Shown: positions 7,045 through 15,025, numbered from the stretch's first letter. The stretch is 36,072 bases of DNA from Hydrogenophilales bacterium (GCA_016719465.1 JADJYY010000026.1:1-36072); one strand, 5' to 3'. Numbers and translations are program-made. Notes: generated from the letters alone by a model not told the origin.

Positions 7045-9258
7045 ATGAACGCCGTGACCCAAGCTTCCGCCCTCGCGCCCGCCTTCTGCGAAGGCATCCA
7101 GTACTTCGGCTCCCCCTGGCCGGGATTCACCGAGCACGCCGGCGAGCCGGCCATCGCCCAGGGGGCCAGGGCCATCAAGCGGGCCGGCGATCTGGCCGCC
7201 GCCTACCAGACCCTGCTGGCGGCCGACGCCCTGCGCTACCTGACCCTGCAGATCTGCGGTTCCAAGGCCTCCGGCCATCCGGGGGGCTTCGCCTCCAGCG
7301 CCGAGGCCTATGCGTCCCTGGTCATGCTGGGCCACACCAACATCGTCACGGAAGTCGGCCACCACGCCCCCGGCTTCTATTCCGCCATGTTCCTGGACCG
7401 CTCCCTGGAGGAAATGGGCATCAGGACCGTCCAGGACATGCGCGACCGTTTCCGCGAGAAGCACGGCCTGCTCGGCCACCTGTCCGGCGCCATTCCCGGC
7501 CTGCTCGCGCCCGCCGGTCCACTGGGGCAGGGCCAGCACTTCGCCATGGCCGGCGCCCTGCTGCATCCCGGCACCCTGTTCCCGGTGACCATCGGCGACG
7601 GCGGCATGGGCGAGCCCTATGTGCTCAATGCCATGATGCACTTCAACACCGCCTACCCGACGGTGACCAACTACCTGCCGGTGCTGGTCTGGAACGGCTA
7701 CAGCCAGGAGCACCATTCCATGTGCACCACCTGGAGCAACGCCGAGATGACGGCCTACTGGAAGGGCCACGGCTTCGAGAACGTATATCTGGTGGATGCC
7801 AAGAATTTCGATGACCGTGACCAGGTGGGCGCCTACGTGGACAGCACGGCCTTCTCCTTCGACCGCCGCCTGGCCTTCGCCGCCGCCGTCCTGCAGGCCG
7901 CCGACAGCGCCGCGAAGCACGCCCTGAACGGCCGCCGCACGGTGCTGATCCTGAAGCAGCTGAAGGGCGCCGGTGTCCACAAGGTGGGCGCCAAGGCCCA
8001 CAACCTGTATCCGGCCGACACCCTGGACGCCGAGCACATCGTCGCCGGGTTGCAGCGCCGCGCCCTGGCGCCGGAGGCCTGGCGGATCGTGCGCGACAAC
8101 TTCAGCCGCGCCGGCGGCGGCCCCGCCGCCAAAACCGCCGTCACCGAGCACGTGCTGGACATCGTGCCCCTGCCCGAGCTGCCTATCCGGGAATTCCAGC
8201 CCGGCGAGAAACAGGTTCCCGCCACCGCCTTCGGCACCCTGGTGGCCGCCGTGGGCCAGGTGGACCCGTATTTCGTGGTGACCAACGCCGACGGCAACGA
8301 GGCCAGCGCCATGGCCAACATCAACCAGATCCTGAAGATCCGCCACCCGGTGGAAGACGCCCTGTACCACCAGGAGCCCACCGGCCAGGTCTACGAGCCC
8401 CTCAACGAGGACGCCTGCGCCGGCCTTGCCGCGGGACTGGCCCTGTTCGGCGCCCGTTCGGTCTGGCTGTCCTACGAGAGCTTCGCCATCAACGGCTGGC
8501 CCATCGTCCAGACCGTCACCCAGGCCATGGCGGAACTGCGCCGCAAGACGCCTTCCTTCGTCTGCATGTTCACCGCCGGCGCCCTGGAGCAGGGCCGCAA
8601 CGGCTGGACACACCAGCGCCCGGAGATCGAGAACTACTTCGCCGCCCAGATGCGGAACGGCAACGTCTATCCCCTGTTCCCCTGCGACGCCAACCAGATC
8701 CAGGCGGCCTACGAATGGGCCCTGGGCACTTACAACAAGGGCATCGCCATCATCGCCTCCAAGTCGCCGCTGCCGGTGTACACGACCATGGACCAGGCCC
8801 GGGCGGGCATCGAGAAGGGCGCGGTAACGCTATATGAATCCGCCGGCGGCGACCGGACCGTGGTGTTCGCGGTGACCGGCGACATGGCCCTGCTGCCGGT
8901 TTTCGAGGCCAAGGACAGACTGGAAGCCGAGGGCCGCAAGGTGCGCATCGTCAGCGCCGCCAACCCGCGTCGCCTGTACCGGCCCACCGACGTGTCCTGG
9001 GACACGGTTTCCGAACCGGACAACACCTTCATGGACGACGACCATTTCAACGCCCTGTTCGACGGCGATGTGCTGATCGGCGTCACCGGTGGGCCTTCCG
9101 GCCCCCTGGAGCCGATCATGCTGCGCACCCGGGCCGCGAGACGCGACGTGCTGGCCTGGAAGCGGGGCGAGACCACCGCCAGCCCGGGCGAGATCATGGC
9201 CTTCAACGGTCTCACCGGCGAAGCAATGGCGGCACGGGCGAAGGTGCTGCTGGGCTAA
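7045..9258 (+). CDS. Phosphoketolase/transketolase-like thiamine diphosphate enzyme
   Basis: A 737-residue ThDP-dependent enzyme related to xylulose-5-phosphate/fructose-6-phosphate phosphoketolase and to transketolase. The N-terminal half has GHPGG (residues 77-81), as in the transketolase group, and the ThDP-magnesium motif GDG (184-186) with Asn217 in VWNGY, a 30-residue gap inside the usual range. The second half shows a phosphoketolase-like pyrimidine domain: GQVYEPLNEDACAG with the likely activating Glu455, WLSYESFAING, RNGWTHQRPEIENY and FPCDANQI. It differs from classical phosphoketolases in lacking GDGEAETGP and is somewhat shorter. Substrate and product are therefore open: it could cleave a ketose phosphate or transfer a two-carbon unit. 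Related proteins are sometimes labelled transketolase or xylulose-5-phosphate epimerase; I would not adopt either. It heads a run containing a DUF1537 kinase and glycolate oxidase. Confidence 0.8.
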   Translation: MNAVTQASALAPAFCEGIQYFGSPWPGFTEHAGEPAIAQGARAIKRAGDLAAAYQTLLAADALRYLTLQICGSKASGHPGGFASSAEAYASLVMLGHTNIVTEVGHHAPGFYSAMFLDRSLEEMGIRTVQDMRDRFREKHGLLGHLSGAIPGLLAPAGPLGQGQHFAMAGALLHPGTLFPVTIGDGGMGEPYVLNAMMHFNTAYPTVTNYLPVLVWNGYSQEHHSMCTTWSNAEMTAYWKGHGFENVYLVDAKNFDDRDQVGAYVDSTAFSFDRRLAFAAAVLQAADSAAKHALNGRRTVLILKQLKGAGVHKVGAKAHNLYPADTLDAEHIVAGLQRRALAPEAWRIVRDNFSRAGGGPAAKTAVTEHVLDIVPLPELPIREFQPGEKQVPATAFGTLVAAVGQVDPYFVVTNADGNEASAMANINQILKIRHPVEDALYHQEPTGQVYEPLNEDACAGLAAGLALFGARSVWLSYESFAINGWPIVQTVTQAMAELRRKTPSFVCMFTAGALEQGRNGWTHQRPEIENYFAAQMRNGNVYPLFPCDANQIQAAYEWALGTYNKGIAIIASKSPLPVYTTMDQARAGIEKGAVTLYESAGGDRTVVFAVTGDMALLPVFEAKDRLEAEGRKVRIVSAANPRRLYRPTDVSWDTVSEPDNTFMDDDHFNALFDGDVLIGVTGGPSGPLEPIMLRTRAARRDVLAWKRGETTASPGEIMAFNGLTGEAMAARAKVLLG

Positions 9259-9265
9259 TCGAAGG

Positions 9266-9366
9266 GTTCCCCCCTTGGAAAAAGGGGGGACAGGGGGGAT
9301 TCGTCGTACACCCACGTGGAATGTCCCTTGAATCCCCCCCAGCCCCCCCTTTTCCAAAGGGGGGAG
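9266..9366. repeat. Bipartite palindromic repeat, copy A
   Basis: The left half (9266-9301) runs GTTCCCCCC through AAAGGGGGGACAGGGGGGATT. The right half (9330-9366) is its inverted counterpart, AATCCCCCCC through AAAGGGGGGAG. Each half is itself a hairpin (CCCCCC-TT...AA-GGGGGG) and the two halves can also pair with each other across a 28-base spacer. It fills the gap between the ThDP enzyme and the DUF1537 kinase. Copies B and C have the same build before cbbQ and cbbO. Confidence 0.85.
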
Positions 9367-9394
9367 TGAACCGCCTTGATGAGGATCCACCGCC

Positions 9395-10756
9395 ATGACC
9401 GAAACCAAGATCATCGTCCTCGACGACGACCCCACCGGCTCCCAGACGGTGCATTCCTGCCTGCTGCTGACCCGGTGGGACGCCGCCACCCTGCAAACCG
9501 CCCTGCTCGACGACGCCCCCCTGTTCTTCGTCCTCACCAATACCCGGGGCATGGACGCGGCGCGCGCCGACGAGTTGACGCGGACGGTCTGCCACAACCT
9601 GAAGCTGGCCCTGGCGGACCTGGCGGCGGGCGGGCGGATCATCCATCCCATCCTGGTGAGCCGTTCGGATTCCACGCTGCGCGGCCATTACCCGGTGGAA
9701 ACCGATGTGATGGTCCGGGAACTGGGCCCTTATTTGGGTGGATTCGACGCCCATTTCCTGGTGCCGGCCTTTTTCGAGGGCGGCCGCTTCACCCGCGACA
9801 GCGTCCATTACCTGAACGTGAACGGCGTGCCGACGCCGGTGCACGAAACCGAATTCGCCCGGGATTCCGTGTTCGGCTACCGCCACAGTTTCTTGCCGGA
9901 CTACGTGGAGGAAAAGACGGGCGGCCGGATCAGGGCCGGCCAGGTGGAGCGCTTCACGCTGGAAGACGTGCGCGGCGATGTGTCGGCGCGCCTCATGGCT
10001 CTGGCCGGCAACCGCTGCTGCGTGGTGGATGCCGAGACCCAGGCCGACCTGGACCGTTTCGCCGGCCAGTTGCGCACCGCCGCCGCCCGGGGCAAGCGCT
10101 TCCTGTTCCGTTCCGCCGCCAGCCTGCTCACCGCCCTGGCCAGGCTGCCGCCTCAGCCGGTGGCGGCCGGGGCCATGGGGGCCTATGTGCGCGGCCGGCG
10201 GCCCGGCGCGGTCATCGTCGGCTCCCATGTGAAAAAGACCACGGCGCAACTGGAGCGCCTGCTGAAGGAACCCGGCGTGGCGCCCCTGGAGGTGGATGTG
10301 GACCGCATCCCGACCCATCGGCAAGCCCTGCTCACGGACCTCCTGGCCCGGGCCGCCGCCGCCCATGCCCGGGGCCTGACGCCGGTGATCTTCACCAGCC
10401 GTGAGGAGCGCCGTTTTCCGGATCAGGCCGCCCGTCTTGCCTTCGGCGAGGCGGTGTCCGCCTTCCTGATGGACGTGGTGCGCGGCCTGCCCGCGACCCT
10501 GGGCTTCCTCATCAGCAAGGGTGGCATCACCTCCAACGACGTGCTCTCGCACGGCCTGGAGTTGAAGACCGCCCGGGTTCTGGGCCAGGTCCTGGCCGGC
10601 TGCTCGGTGGTGCGCTGCCCGGCCGACCATCCCCGTTTCCCGGATCTGCCGGTGGTGATCTTCCCCGGCAACGTGGGCGACGACGACGCCCTGGCCACGG
10701 TGTTCCGCCGATTGGCGGGCGCCGGCATGGCCACCTACAGCCTCCAGCCGGCATAA
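9395..10756 (+). CDS. Four-carbon acid sugar kinase family protein (DUF1537)
   Basis: A 453-residue member of the YgbK/DUF1537 family, whose characterised members phosphorylate C4 acid sugars such as erythronate, threonate and 3-oxo-tetronate, or the related 3-oxo-isoapionate. The N-terminal sugar-binding domain has DDDPTGSQTV and SRSDSTLRGHYP. The C-terminal nucleotide-binding domain has VGSHVKKT, FTSREER, SKGGITSNDVL and FPGNVGDDDA. Both domains are complete and the length is normal. The stop codon overlaps the next start (TAATG at 10754-10758), indicating translational coupling to glcD. No partner dehydrogenase or aldolase of the known C4 acid pathways lies nearby, so the substrate cannot be assigned. 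The neighbouring ThDP enzyme and glycolate oxidase imply a two-carbon product or substrate. Confidence 0.9.
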   Translation: MTETKIIVLDDDPTGSQTVHSCLLLTRWDAATLQTALLDDAPLFFVLTNTRGMDAARADELTRTVCHNLKLALADLAAGGRIIHPILVSRSDSTLRGHYPVETDVMVRELGPYLGGFDAHFLVPAFFEGGRFTRDSVHYLNVNGVPTPVHETEFARDSVFGYRHSFLPDYVEEKTGGRIRAGQVERFTLEDVRGDVSARLMALAGNRCCVVDAETQADLDRFAGQLRTAAARGKRFLFRSAASLLTALARLPPQPVAAGAMGAYVRGRRPGAVIVGSHVKKTTAQLERLLKEPGVAPLEVDVDRIPTHRQALLTDLLARAAAAHARGLTPVIFTSREERRFPDQAARLAFGEAVSAFLMDVVRGLPATLGFLISKGGITSNDVLSHGLELKTARVLGQVLAGCSVVRCPADHPRFPDLPVVIFPGNVGDDDALATVFRRLAGAGMATYSLQPA

Positions 10757-12216
10757 TGCGCGTCATGACGCCTGCCTTCCTGTCTGACCTGCGCGCCGCC
10801 CTGCCGGCGAACGCCCTGCTGGTGGAAGCCGAGGCCCTGCGCCCCTACGAGTGCGACGGCCTGTCCGCCTACCGCCAGGTGCCCCTGGCGGTGTGCCTGC
10901 CGGAAACCCTGGAGCAGGCCCAGGCCGTGCTGCGCGTCTGCCGCGAACACCGGGTTCCCGTGGTGGCGCGGGGCGCCGGCACCGGGCTGTCGGGCGGCGC
11001 CCTGCCCCTGGCCGACGGCGTGGTGCTGTCCCTGGCCCGCTTCAACAGGATTCTGGAAATCGACCCGGACAACCGCCTTGCCCGGGTGCAGCCGGGGGTG
11101 CGCAACCTGGCCATCTCCGAGGCCGCCGCGCCCCACGGCCTCTATTACGCGCCGGACCCGTCCTCCCAGATCGCCTGTTCCATCGGCGGCAACGTGGCGG
11201 AAAACTCCGGCGGCGTGCACTGCCTGAAATACGGTCTCACCGTGCACAACCTGCTGGCCCTGAAGGTGCTGACCATGGACGGCGAGTTGCTGGACATCGG
11301 CCTGTCTTCTCTCGACAGCCCCGGCTACGACCTGCTCGCCCTGATGACCGGCTCGGAGGGCCTGCTCGGCGTGGTGGCGGAAGTCACCGTCAAGTTGCTG
11401 GTGAAACCTGAACGGGCCCAGGTGGTGCTGGCGGCCTTCGCTTCCGTGGAGTCGGCGGGGGCGGCGGTGGCCAGGATCATCGGCGCCGGCATCCTGCCCG
11501 CCGGCCTGGAGATGATGGACAACCTGTCCATCCGCGCCGCCGAGGATTTCGTCCACGCCGGTTACCCGGTGGAGGCCGCCGCCATTCTCTTATGCGAACT
11601 GGACGGCGCCAACGCCGAGGTCTCGGAGCAGATCATGGCCGTGCGCCGGGTGCTCATGGAGGCCGGCGCCACGGAAGTGCGCACCGCCCAGGACGAGGCC
11701 CAGCGCCTGAAGTTCTGGGCCGGCCGCAAGGGCGCCTTCCCCGCCGTCGGCCGCATCAGCCCGGACTACTACTGCATGGACGGCACCATCCCGCGCCAGC
11801 ACCTGGCCCATGTGCTGGCCCGCATCGCCGAGCTGTCGGTTCAATACGGCCTGCGCGTGGCCAACGTGTTCCATGCCGGCGACGGCAACCTGCATCCCCT
11901 CATCCTGTTCGACGCCAACCAGCCCGGCGAGATGAAGCAGGCCGAGGACTTCGGCACCGACATCCTCAAGCTGTGCGTGGAAGTGGGCGGCACCGTCACC
12001 GGCGAACACGGCGTCGGCGTGGAAAAGCTGGACGCCACCTGCAGCCAGTTCAGTTCGGAAGAGCTGGCCCAGTTCCACGCCGTCAAGGCCGCCTTCGACC
12101 CGGACGGCCTGCTCAATCCGGGCAAGGCCGTGCCCACGCTGCATCGCTGCGCGGAGTTGGGCCGCATGCACGTGCAGGGTGGGAATCTGCCTTTTCCCGA
12201 GTTGCCGAGGTTCTAG
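10756..12216 (+). CDS. glcD: Glycolate oxidase FAD-binding subunit GlcD
   Basis: A 486-residue flavin-dependent oxidoreductase of the GlcD/FAD-linked oxidase family. With GlcE and GlcF it oxidises glycolate to glyoxylate and passes electrons to the respiratory chain at the membrane. The FAD-binding region shows VVARGAGTGLSGGALP, the pyrophosphate-binding element, then IGGNVAENSGGVHCLKYG and GSEGLLGVV. The C-terminal domain has NVFHAGDGNLHPLI and TGEHGVGVEK, with the metal or substrate histidines seen in this family. Start 10756 overlaps the kinase stop; a second ATG at 10765 is possible. It is followed not directly by glcE, as usual, but by a DUF559 cassette of about 500 bases. Since a form II RuBisCO lies in the same window, phosphoglycolate salvage is a natural role. 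Confidence 0.93.
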   Translation: MRVMTPAFLSDLRAALPANALLVEAEALRPYECDGLSAYRQVPLAVCLPETLEQAQAVLRVCREHRVPVVARGAGTGLSGGALPLADGVVLSLARFNRILEIDPDNRLARVQPGVRNLAISEAAAPHGLYYAPDPSSQIACSIGGNVAENSGGVHCLKYGLTVHNLLALKVLTMDGELLDIGLSSLDSPGYDLLALMTGSEGLLGVVAEVTVKLLVKPERAQVVLAAFASVESAGAAVARIIGAGILPAGLEMMDNLSIRAAEDFVHAGYPVEAAAILLCELDGANAEVSEQIMAVRRVLMEAGATEVRTAQDEAQRLKFWAGRKGAFPAVGRISPDYYCMDGTIPRQHLAHVLARIAELSVQYGLRVANVFHAGDGNLHPLILFDANQPGEMKQAEDFGTDILKLCVEVGGTVTGEHGVGVEKLDATCSQFSSEELAQFHAVKAAFDPDGLLNPGKAVPTLHRCAELGRMHVQGGNLPFPELPRF

Positions 12217-12218
12217 AG

Positions 12219-12728
12219 ATGACAAGACGTGTCACCCCCACCCCGACCCTCCCCCGTCAAGGGGGAGGGAGAACCCCTGCCGCGCTCGAGGTTCAGCCCC
12301 TCCCCCTTGACGGGGGAGGGGTTGGGGTGGGGGTGAAATCCCCCGCCAAGTTCACCTCCCTGGCCCGCGCCCTCCGCAAGAACATGACTGAAGCGGAGCG
12401 TCATCTCTGGCGTTCCCTGCGCATGCACCATCTGGATGGCCACAAATTTCGCCGCCAGTTTCCCCTCGGACCCTACATCGTTGATTTCATCTGCCTGCCT
12501 GCCCGCCTGATCGTGGAGCTGGACGGTGGCCAGCATCTGGATAGCCCGGCCGACAAAACCCGCGATGCCTGGCTGGCCAGCCAGGGGTTCCGTGTCATGC
12601 GCTTCTGGAACAACGATGTACTGAATCAAACCGAGGCCGTGCTCGAATCCATCCTTGCGGCGTTGAGGCCGCCACACCCCCACCCCAACCCTCCCCCGTC
12701 AAGGGGGAGGGAGCGCCGCGATGCATGA
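12219..12728 (+). CDS. DUF559 (Vsr-like) endonuclease-domain protein inserted between glcD and glcE
   Basis: A protein of up to 169 residues with a complete DUF559 domain, related to the very-short-patch-repair endonuclease fold. Family marks are LRKNMTEAERHLWRSLR, GHKFRRQFPLGPYIVDFICL (the core with the catalytic Asp), LIVELDGGQH with the catalytic Glu, and GFRVMRFWNNDVL. The domain itself starts near residue 50. The ATG at 12219 lies three bases after the glcD stop and would translate repeat DNA into a low-complexity P/G-rich leader. GTG at 12333, preceded by GGGGGAGGGG supplied by the repeat, or ATG at 12384, may be the real start. The coding end runs through the second direct repeat and overlaps glcE by 8 bases. 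Function in the cell is unknown; the family commonly travels with such repeats, suggesting a mobile cassette. Confidence 0.85.
   Translation: MTRRVTPTPTLPRQGGGRTPAALEVQPLPLDGGGVGVGVKSPAKFTSLARALRKNMTEAERHLWRSLRMHHLDGHKFRRQFPLGPYIVDFICLPARLIVELDGGQHLDSPADKTRDAWLASQGFRVMRFWNNDVLNQTEAVLESILAALRPPHPHPNPPPSRGRERRDA
12233..12270. repeat. G/C-rich repeat flanking the DUF559 cassette, left direct copy
   Basis: The 38-base sequence starts CACCCCCACCCCGACCCT and continues CCCCCGTCAAGGGGGAGGGA. It is nearly identical to 12675-12712 in the same orientation. The part CCCTCCCCC-GTCAA-GGGGGAGGG is itself a hairpin. Confidence 0.85.
12297..12335. repeat. G/C-rich repeat of the DUF559 cassette, inverted copy
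   Basis: CCCCTCCCCCTTGACGGGG followed by AGGGGTTGGGGTGGGGGTG is the reverse complement of the flanking direct copies with two or three differences. With the left copy it forms an inverted pair around a 26-base spacer. It ends at the possible GTG start (12333) of the DUF559 protein and provides a strong Shine-Dalgarno-like GGGGGAGGGG. Confidence 0.85.
12675..12712. repeat. G/C-rich repeat flanking the DUF559 cassette, right direct copy
   Basis: CACCCCCACCCCAACCCT followed by CCCCCGTCAAGGGGGAGGGA matches the left direct copy at all but one position. It is translated as the C-terminus of the DUF559 protein, and its 3' end (GGGGGAGGGAG) forms the ribosome-binding site of glcE at 12721. Confidence 0.85.
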
Positions 12729-13770
12729 CGAAGCAGAGCTCCGCGAACGTGTCCTGCGGGCCGCGGCCAACAAAATGCCCCTGTGCATACGGGGTGGCGG
12801 CGGCAAGGACTTCTATGGGCGCCATTGCGATGGGGAGTTGCTGGACGTTTCCGGCCATCGCGGCATCGTCAGCTACGAGCCCTCGGAACTGGTGATCACC
12901 GCCCGGGCCGGCACGCCGCTGGCGGAAATCGAGGCGCTGCTTGCCCGGAACGGGCAACTGCTGCCGTTCGAGCCACCCCACTTCGGTCCGAACGCCACCC
13001 TCGGCGGCATGGTCGCCGCCGGCCTGTCCGGGCCGCGCCGGCCCTGGGGCGGGTCGGCGCGCGACGCGGTGCTGGGCGTGAAGCTGCTCAACGGGCGCGG
13101 CGAGGTGTTGCGCTTTGGCGGCCAGGTCATGAAGAACGTGGCGGGCTACGACCTGTCGCGCCTGATGGCCGGCGCCCTCGGCACCCTGGGCGTGCTGCTG
13201 GAAGTCTCGCTGAAAGTCCTGCCGCGCCCGGCCGAGGAACGCACCCGGGTGTTCGAACTGGGTGCCGAAGCCGCCGCCGCGCGCCAGATCGAATGGGGCC
13301 GGCTGCCCCTGTCCCTGAGCGGCACCCTGTATCACGCCGGCCGCCTCCATGTGCGCCTGTGCGGCAGCGGCCAGGGCGTCCAGGCCGCCCTGGACCGACT
13401 GGGCGGCGACGAGATCGCGGAATCCCCCTGGCTGGCCGCGCGGGAACAGACCCTCCCGTTTTTCCAGGGTGAAGGGACGCTCTGGCGCATTTCCCTGCCC
13501 GCCGCCGCCCCGGCCCTGAACCTGCCGGGGGAAATCCTGACCGAATGGGGCGGTGCCCTGCGCTGGCTGCGCACCGACCTGCCCGCCGAAACCCTGCGCC
13601 GGCGGGTCTCCGCAATGGGCGGCCACGCCACCCTGTTCCGGGGACACGATGGCCGGGGCGAGGTGTTCCAGCCCCTGGCGCCGGCCATGCTGGCCCTGCA
13701 CCAACGCTTGAAGCTGGCCCTGGACCCCCACGCCATCTTCAACCCCGGCCGGCTGTACGAGGGACTCTGA
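12721..13770 (+). CDS. glcE: Glycolate oxidase FAD-binding subunit GlcE
   Basis: A 349-residue GlcE, the second flavin-type subunit of glycolate oxidase. It has a shortened FAD_binding_4 fold: LCIRGGGGKDFYG, then ELVITARAGTPLAEIEALL, PNATLGGMVAAGLSGPRRP and VMKNVAGYDLSRLMAGALGTLG. The C-terminus ends in HAIFNPGRLYEGL, typical of the family. The start at 12721 lies inside the last codons of the DUF559 gene and takes its Shine-Dalgarno from the adjacent repeat. The stop TGA (13768-13770) shares a base with the glcF ATG, so glcE and glcF are translationally coupled. Confidence 0.93.
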   Translation: MHDEAELRERVLRAAANKMPLCIRGGGGKDFYGRHCDGELLDVSGHRGIVSYEPSELVITARAGTPLAEIEALLARNGQLLPFEPPHFGPNATLGGMVAAGLSGPRRPWGGSARDAVLGVKLLNGRGEVLRFGGQVMKNVAGYDLSRLMAGALGTLGVLLEVSLKVLPRPAEERTRVFELGAEAAAARQIEWGRLPLSLSGTLYHAGRLHVRLCGSGQGVQAALDRLGGDEIAESPWLAAREQTLPFFQGEGTLWRISLPAAAPALNLPGEILTEWGGALRWLRTDLPAETLRRRVSAMGGHATLFRGHDGRGEVFQPLAPAMLALHQRLKLALDPHAIFNPGRLYEGL

Positions 13771-14996
13771 TGCAGACCAAGCTAGCCGATTTCATCCGCG
13801 ACACCCCCCAGGGCAAGGAAGCCGAGTCCATCCTGCGTTCCTGCGTGCATTGCGGTTTCTGCAACGCCACCTGCCCCACCTACCAGTTGCTCGGCGACGA
13901 GCTGGATGGGCCGCGCGGCCGCATCTACCTGATGAAGCAGATGCTGGAAGGCCGGCCGGTGAGCGCCGTGACCCGGGATCACCTGGACCGCTGCCTGACC
14001 TGCCGCAATTGCGAGACCACCTGTCCCTCCGGCGTCCAATACGGCCGGCTCATCGACATCGGCCGGGAGATGGTGGATCGGCTCAGCCCGCGTCCGGCCA
14101 GCCAGCAACTGGTGCGCGCCGGATTGCGGCGGTCGCTGGCCAGCGGCAACGTGTTCGGCGCCCTGCTCAAGCTGGGCCGTGGTGTCCGCTGGGCGCTGCC
14201 GGCGAGCTTGCGGGGGCATATCCCCCCAGCCCCCTTTATCCCCGAACGGGGGCTTTTGCAAAGGGGGGAACATCAGCGCCGCATGCTGATCCTGGAGGGC
14301 TGCGTGCAGCCGGTCCTGGCCCCGGAAACCAACGCCGCCGCCGCGCGGGTCCTGGACCGCCTGGGCATCCGCCTGGTCGCCGCGCCGGAAGCCGGCTGCT
14401 GCGGCGCCATCGACCAGCACCTGGCCGCCCCGGAAGCGGCGAAGGCGGCCATGCGCCGCAACATCGACGCCTGGTGGCCCCATATCGAGGCCGGGGAGGG
14501 CGGCGGCATCGAAGCCATCGTCATGACCGCCAGCGGCTGCGGCAGCCTGGTGAAGGAATACGGCCACCTGCTGCGCGATGATCCGGGCTACGCGGAGAAG
14601 GCGGCGAAGGTATCGGCGCTGACCCGGGATCTGTCGGAAGTGCTGGCGCGGGAGGACTTGTCCTCCCTCAGGTCCGGCGCCCCGCGCCGTGTCGCCTTCC
14701 ATCCCCCGTGCAGCCTGCAACATGGCCAGAAGGTACGCGGCGTCATCGAAGGCATCCTGACCGGCCTGGGCCATGAACTGCTGCCGGTGGAAGAAAGCCA
14801 CCTCTGTTGCGGCTCCGCCGGCACCTATTCCCTGTTGCAACCGGAGATCGCCGGCCAGTTGCGCCAGCGCAAGCTCTCCAACCTGCAAGCGCGCGGCCCG
14901 GAGCTCATCGCCACCGCCAACATCGGTTGCCAGTCCCACCTGGCCGCCGCCAGCGGCGTACCCGTGGTGCACTGGATCAGCCTGCTGGAGGCATAA
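13770..14996 (+). CDS. glcF: Glycolate oxidase iron-sulfur subunit GlcF
   Basis: A 408-residue GlcF that carries electrons from the GlcD/GlcE flavins towards quinone. Two ferredoxin-type 4Fe-4S motifs are complete: Cys25/28/31/35 (CVHCGFCNATC) and Cys75/78/81/85 (CLTCRNCETTC). Two CCG domains follow, with EAGCCGAI and SHLCCGSAG, the signature of heterodisulfide-reductase-like subunits. Residues about 150-167 (HIPPAPFIPERGLLQRGE) are encoded by a palindromic repeat inserted in frame between the ferredoxin and first CCG domains. This is a linker position, so the enzyme may still work. It ends the glc run; radC follows 29 bases later with its own ribosome-binding site. Confidence 0.94.
   Translation: MQTKLADFIRDTPQGKEAESILRSCVHCGFCNATCPTYQLLGDELDGPRGRIYLMKQMLEGRPVSAVTRDHLDRCLTCRNCETTCPSGVQYGRLIDIGREMVDRLSPRPASQQLVRAGLRRSLASGNVFGALLKLGRGVRWALPASLRGHIPPAPFIPERGLLQRGEHQRRMLILEGCVQPVLAPETNAAAARVLDRLGIRLVAAPEAGCCGAIDQHLAAPEAAKAAMRRNIDAWWPHIEAGEGGGIEAIVMTASGCGSLVKEYGHLLRDDPGYAEKAAKVSALTRDLSEVLAREDLSSLRSGAPRRVAFHPPCSLQHGQKVRGVIEGILTGLGHELLPVEESHLCCGSAGTYSLLQPEIAGQLRQRKLSNLQARGPELIATANIGCQSHLAAASGVPVVHWISLLEA
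14219..14270. repeat. Palindromic repeat copy D, in frame inside glcF
   Basis: TATCCCCCCAGCCCCCTTTAT, with AAAGGGGGGAA closing the stem, matches the right half of copies A to C (AATCCCCCCAGCCCCCCTTT...AAAGGGGGGAG). It carries an extra internal hairpin (CCCCG-AA-CGGGG). The reading frame of glcF passes through without a stop. Confidence 0.8.
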
Positions 14997-15025
14997 TCCT
15001 CCCCGAATAAACAAGGGAGGGTGAC

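Noticed and set aside
7018..8613. 531-codon open frame on the minus strand opposite the ThDP enzyme gene
   Set aside because: Low-complexity Gly/His/Val-rich translation with no domain; it is the antisense shadow of a strongly conserved plus-strand gene in GC-rich DNA.
9212..10630. 472-codon minus-strand frame opposite the DUF1537 kinase
   Set aside because: Runs through palindromic repeat A and has no family features; the plus-strand kinase has all of its motifs.
12229..12345. Rho-independent terminators after glcD
   Set aside because: The hairpins are strong but lack T tracts, and glcE and glcF must be transcribed past them. They are better read as repeats.
12233..12712. CRISPR-like array from the three G/C-rich repeats
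   Set aside because: Copies are in mixed orientation, spacing is very uneven (about 26 and 340 bases), and a gene lies between them. No cas genes are present.
13545..13769. N-terminal extension of GlcF upstream of 13770
   Set aside because: It overlaps the conserved C-terminus of GlcE. The ATG at 13770 gives the normal GlcF N-terminus with coupled translation.
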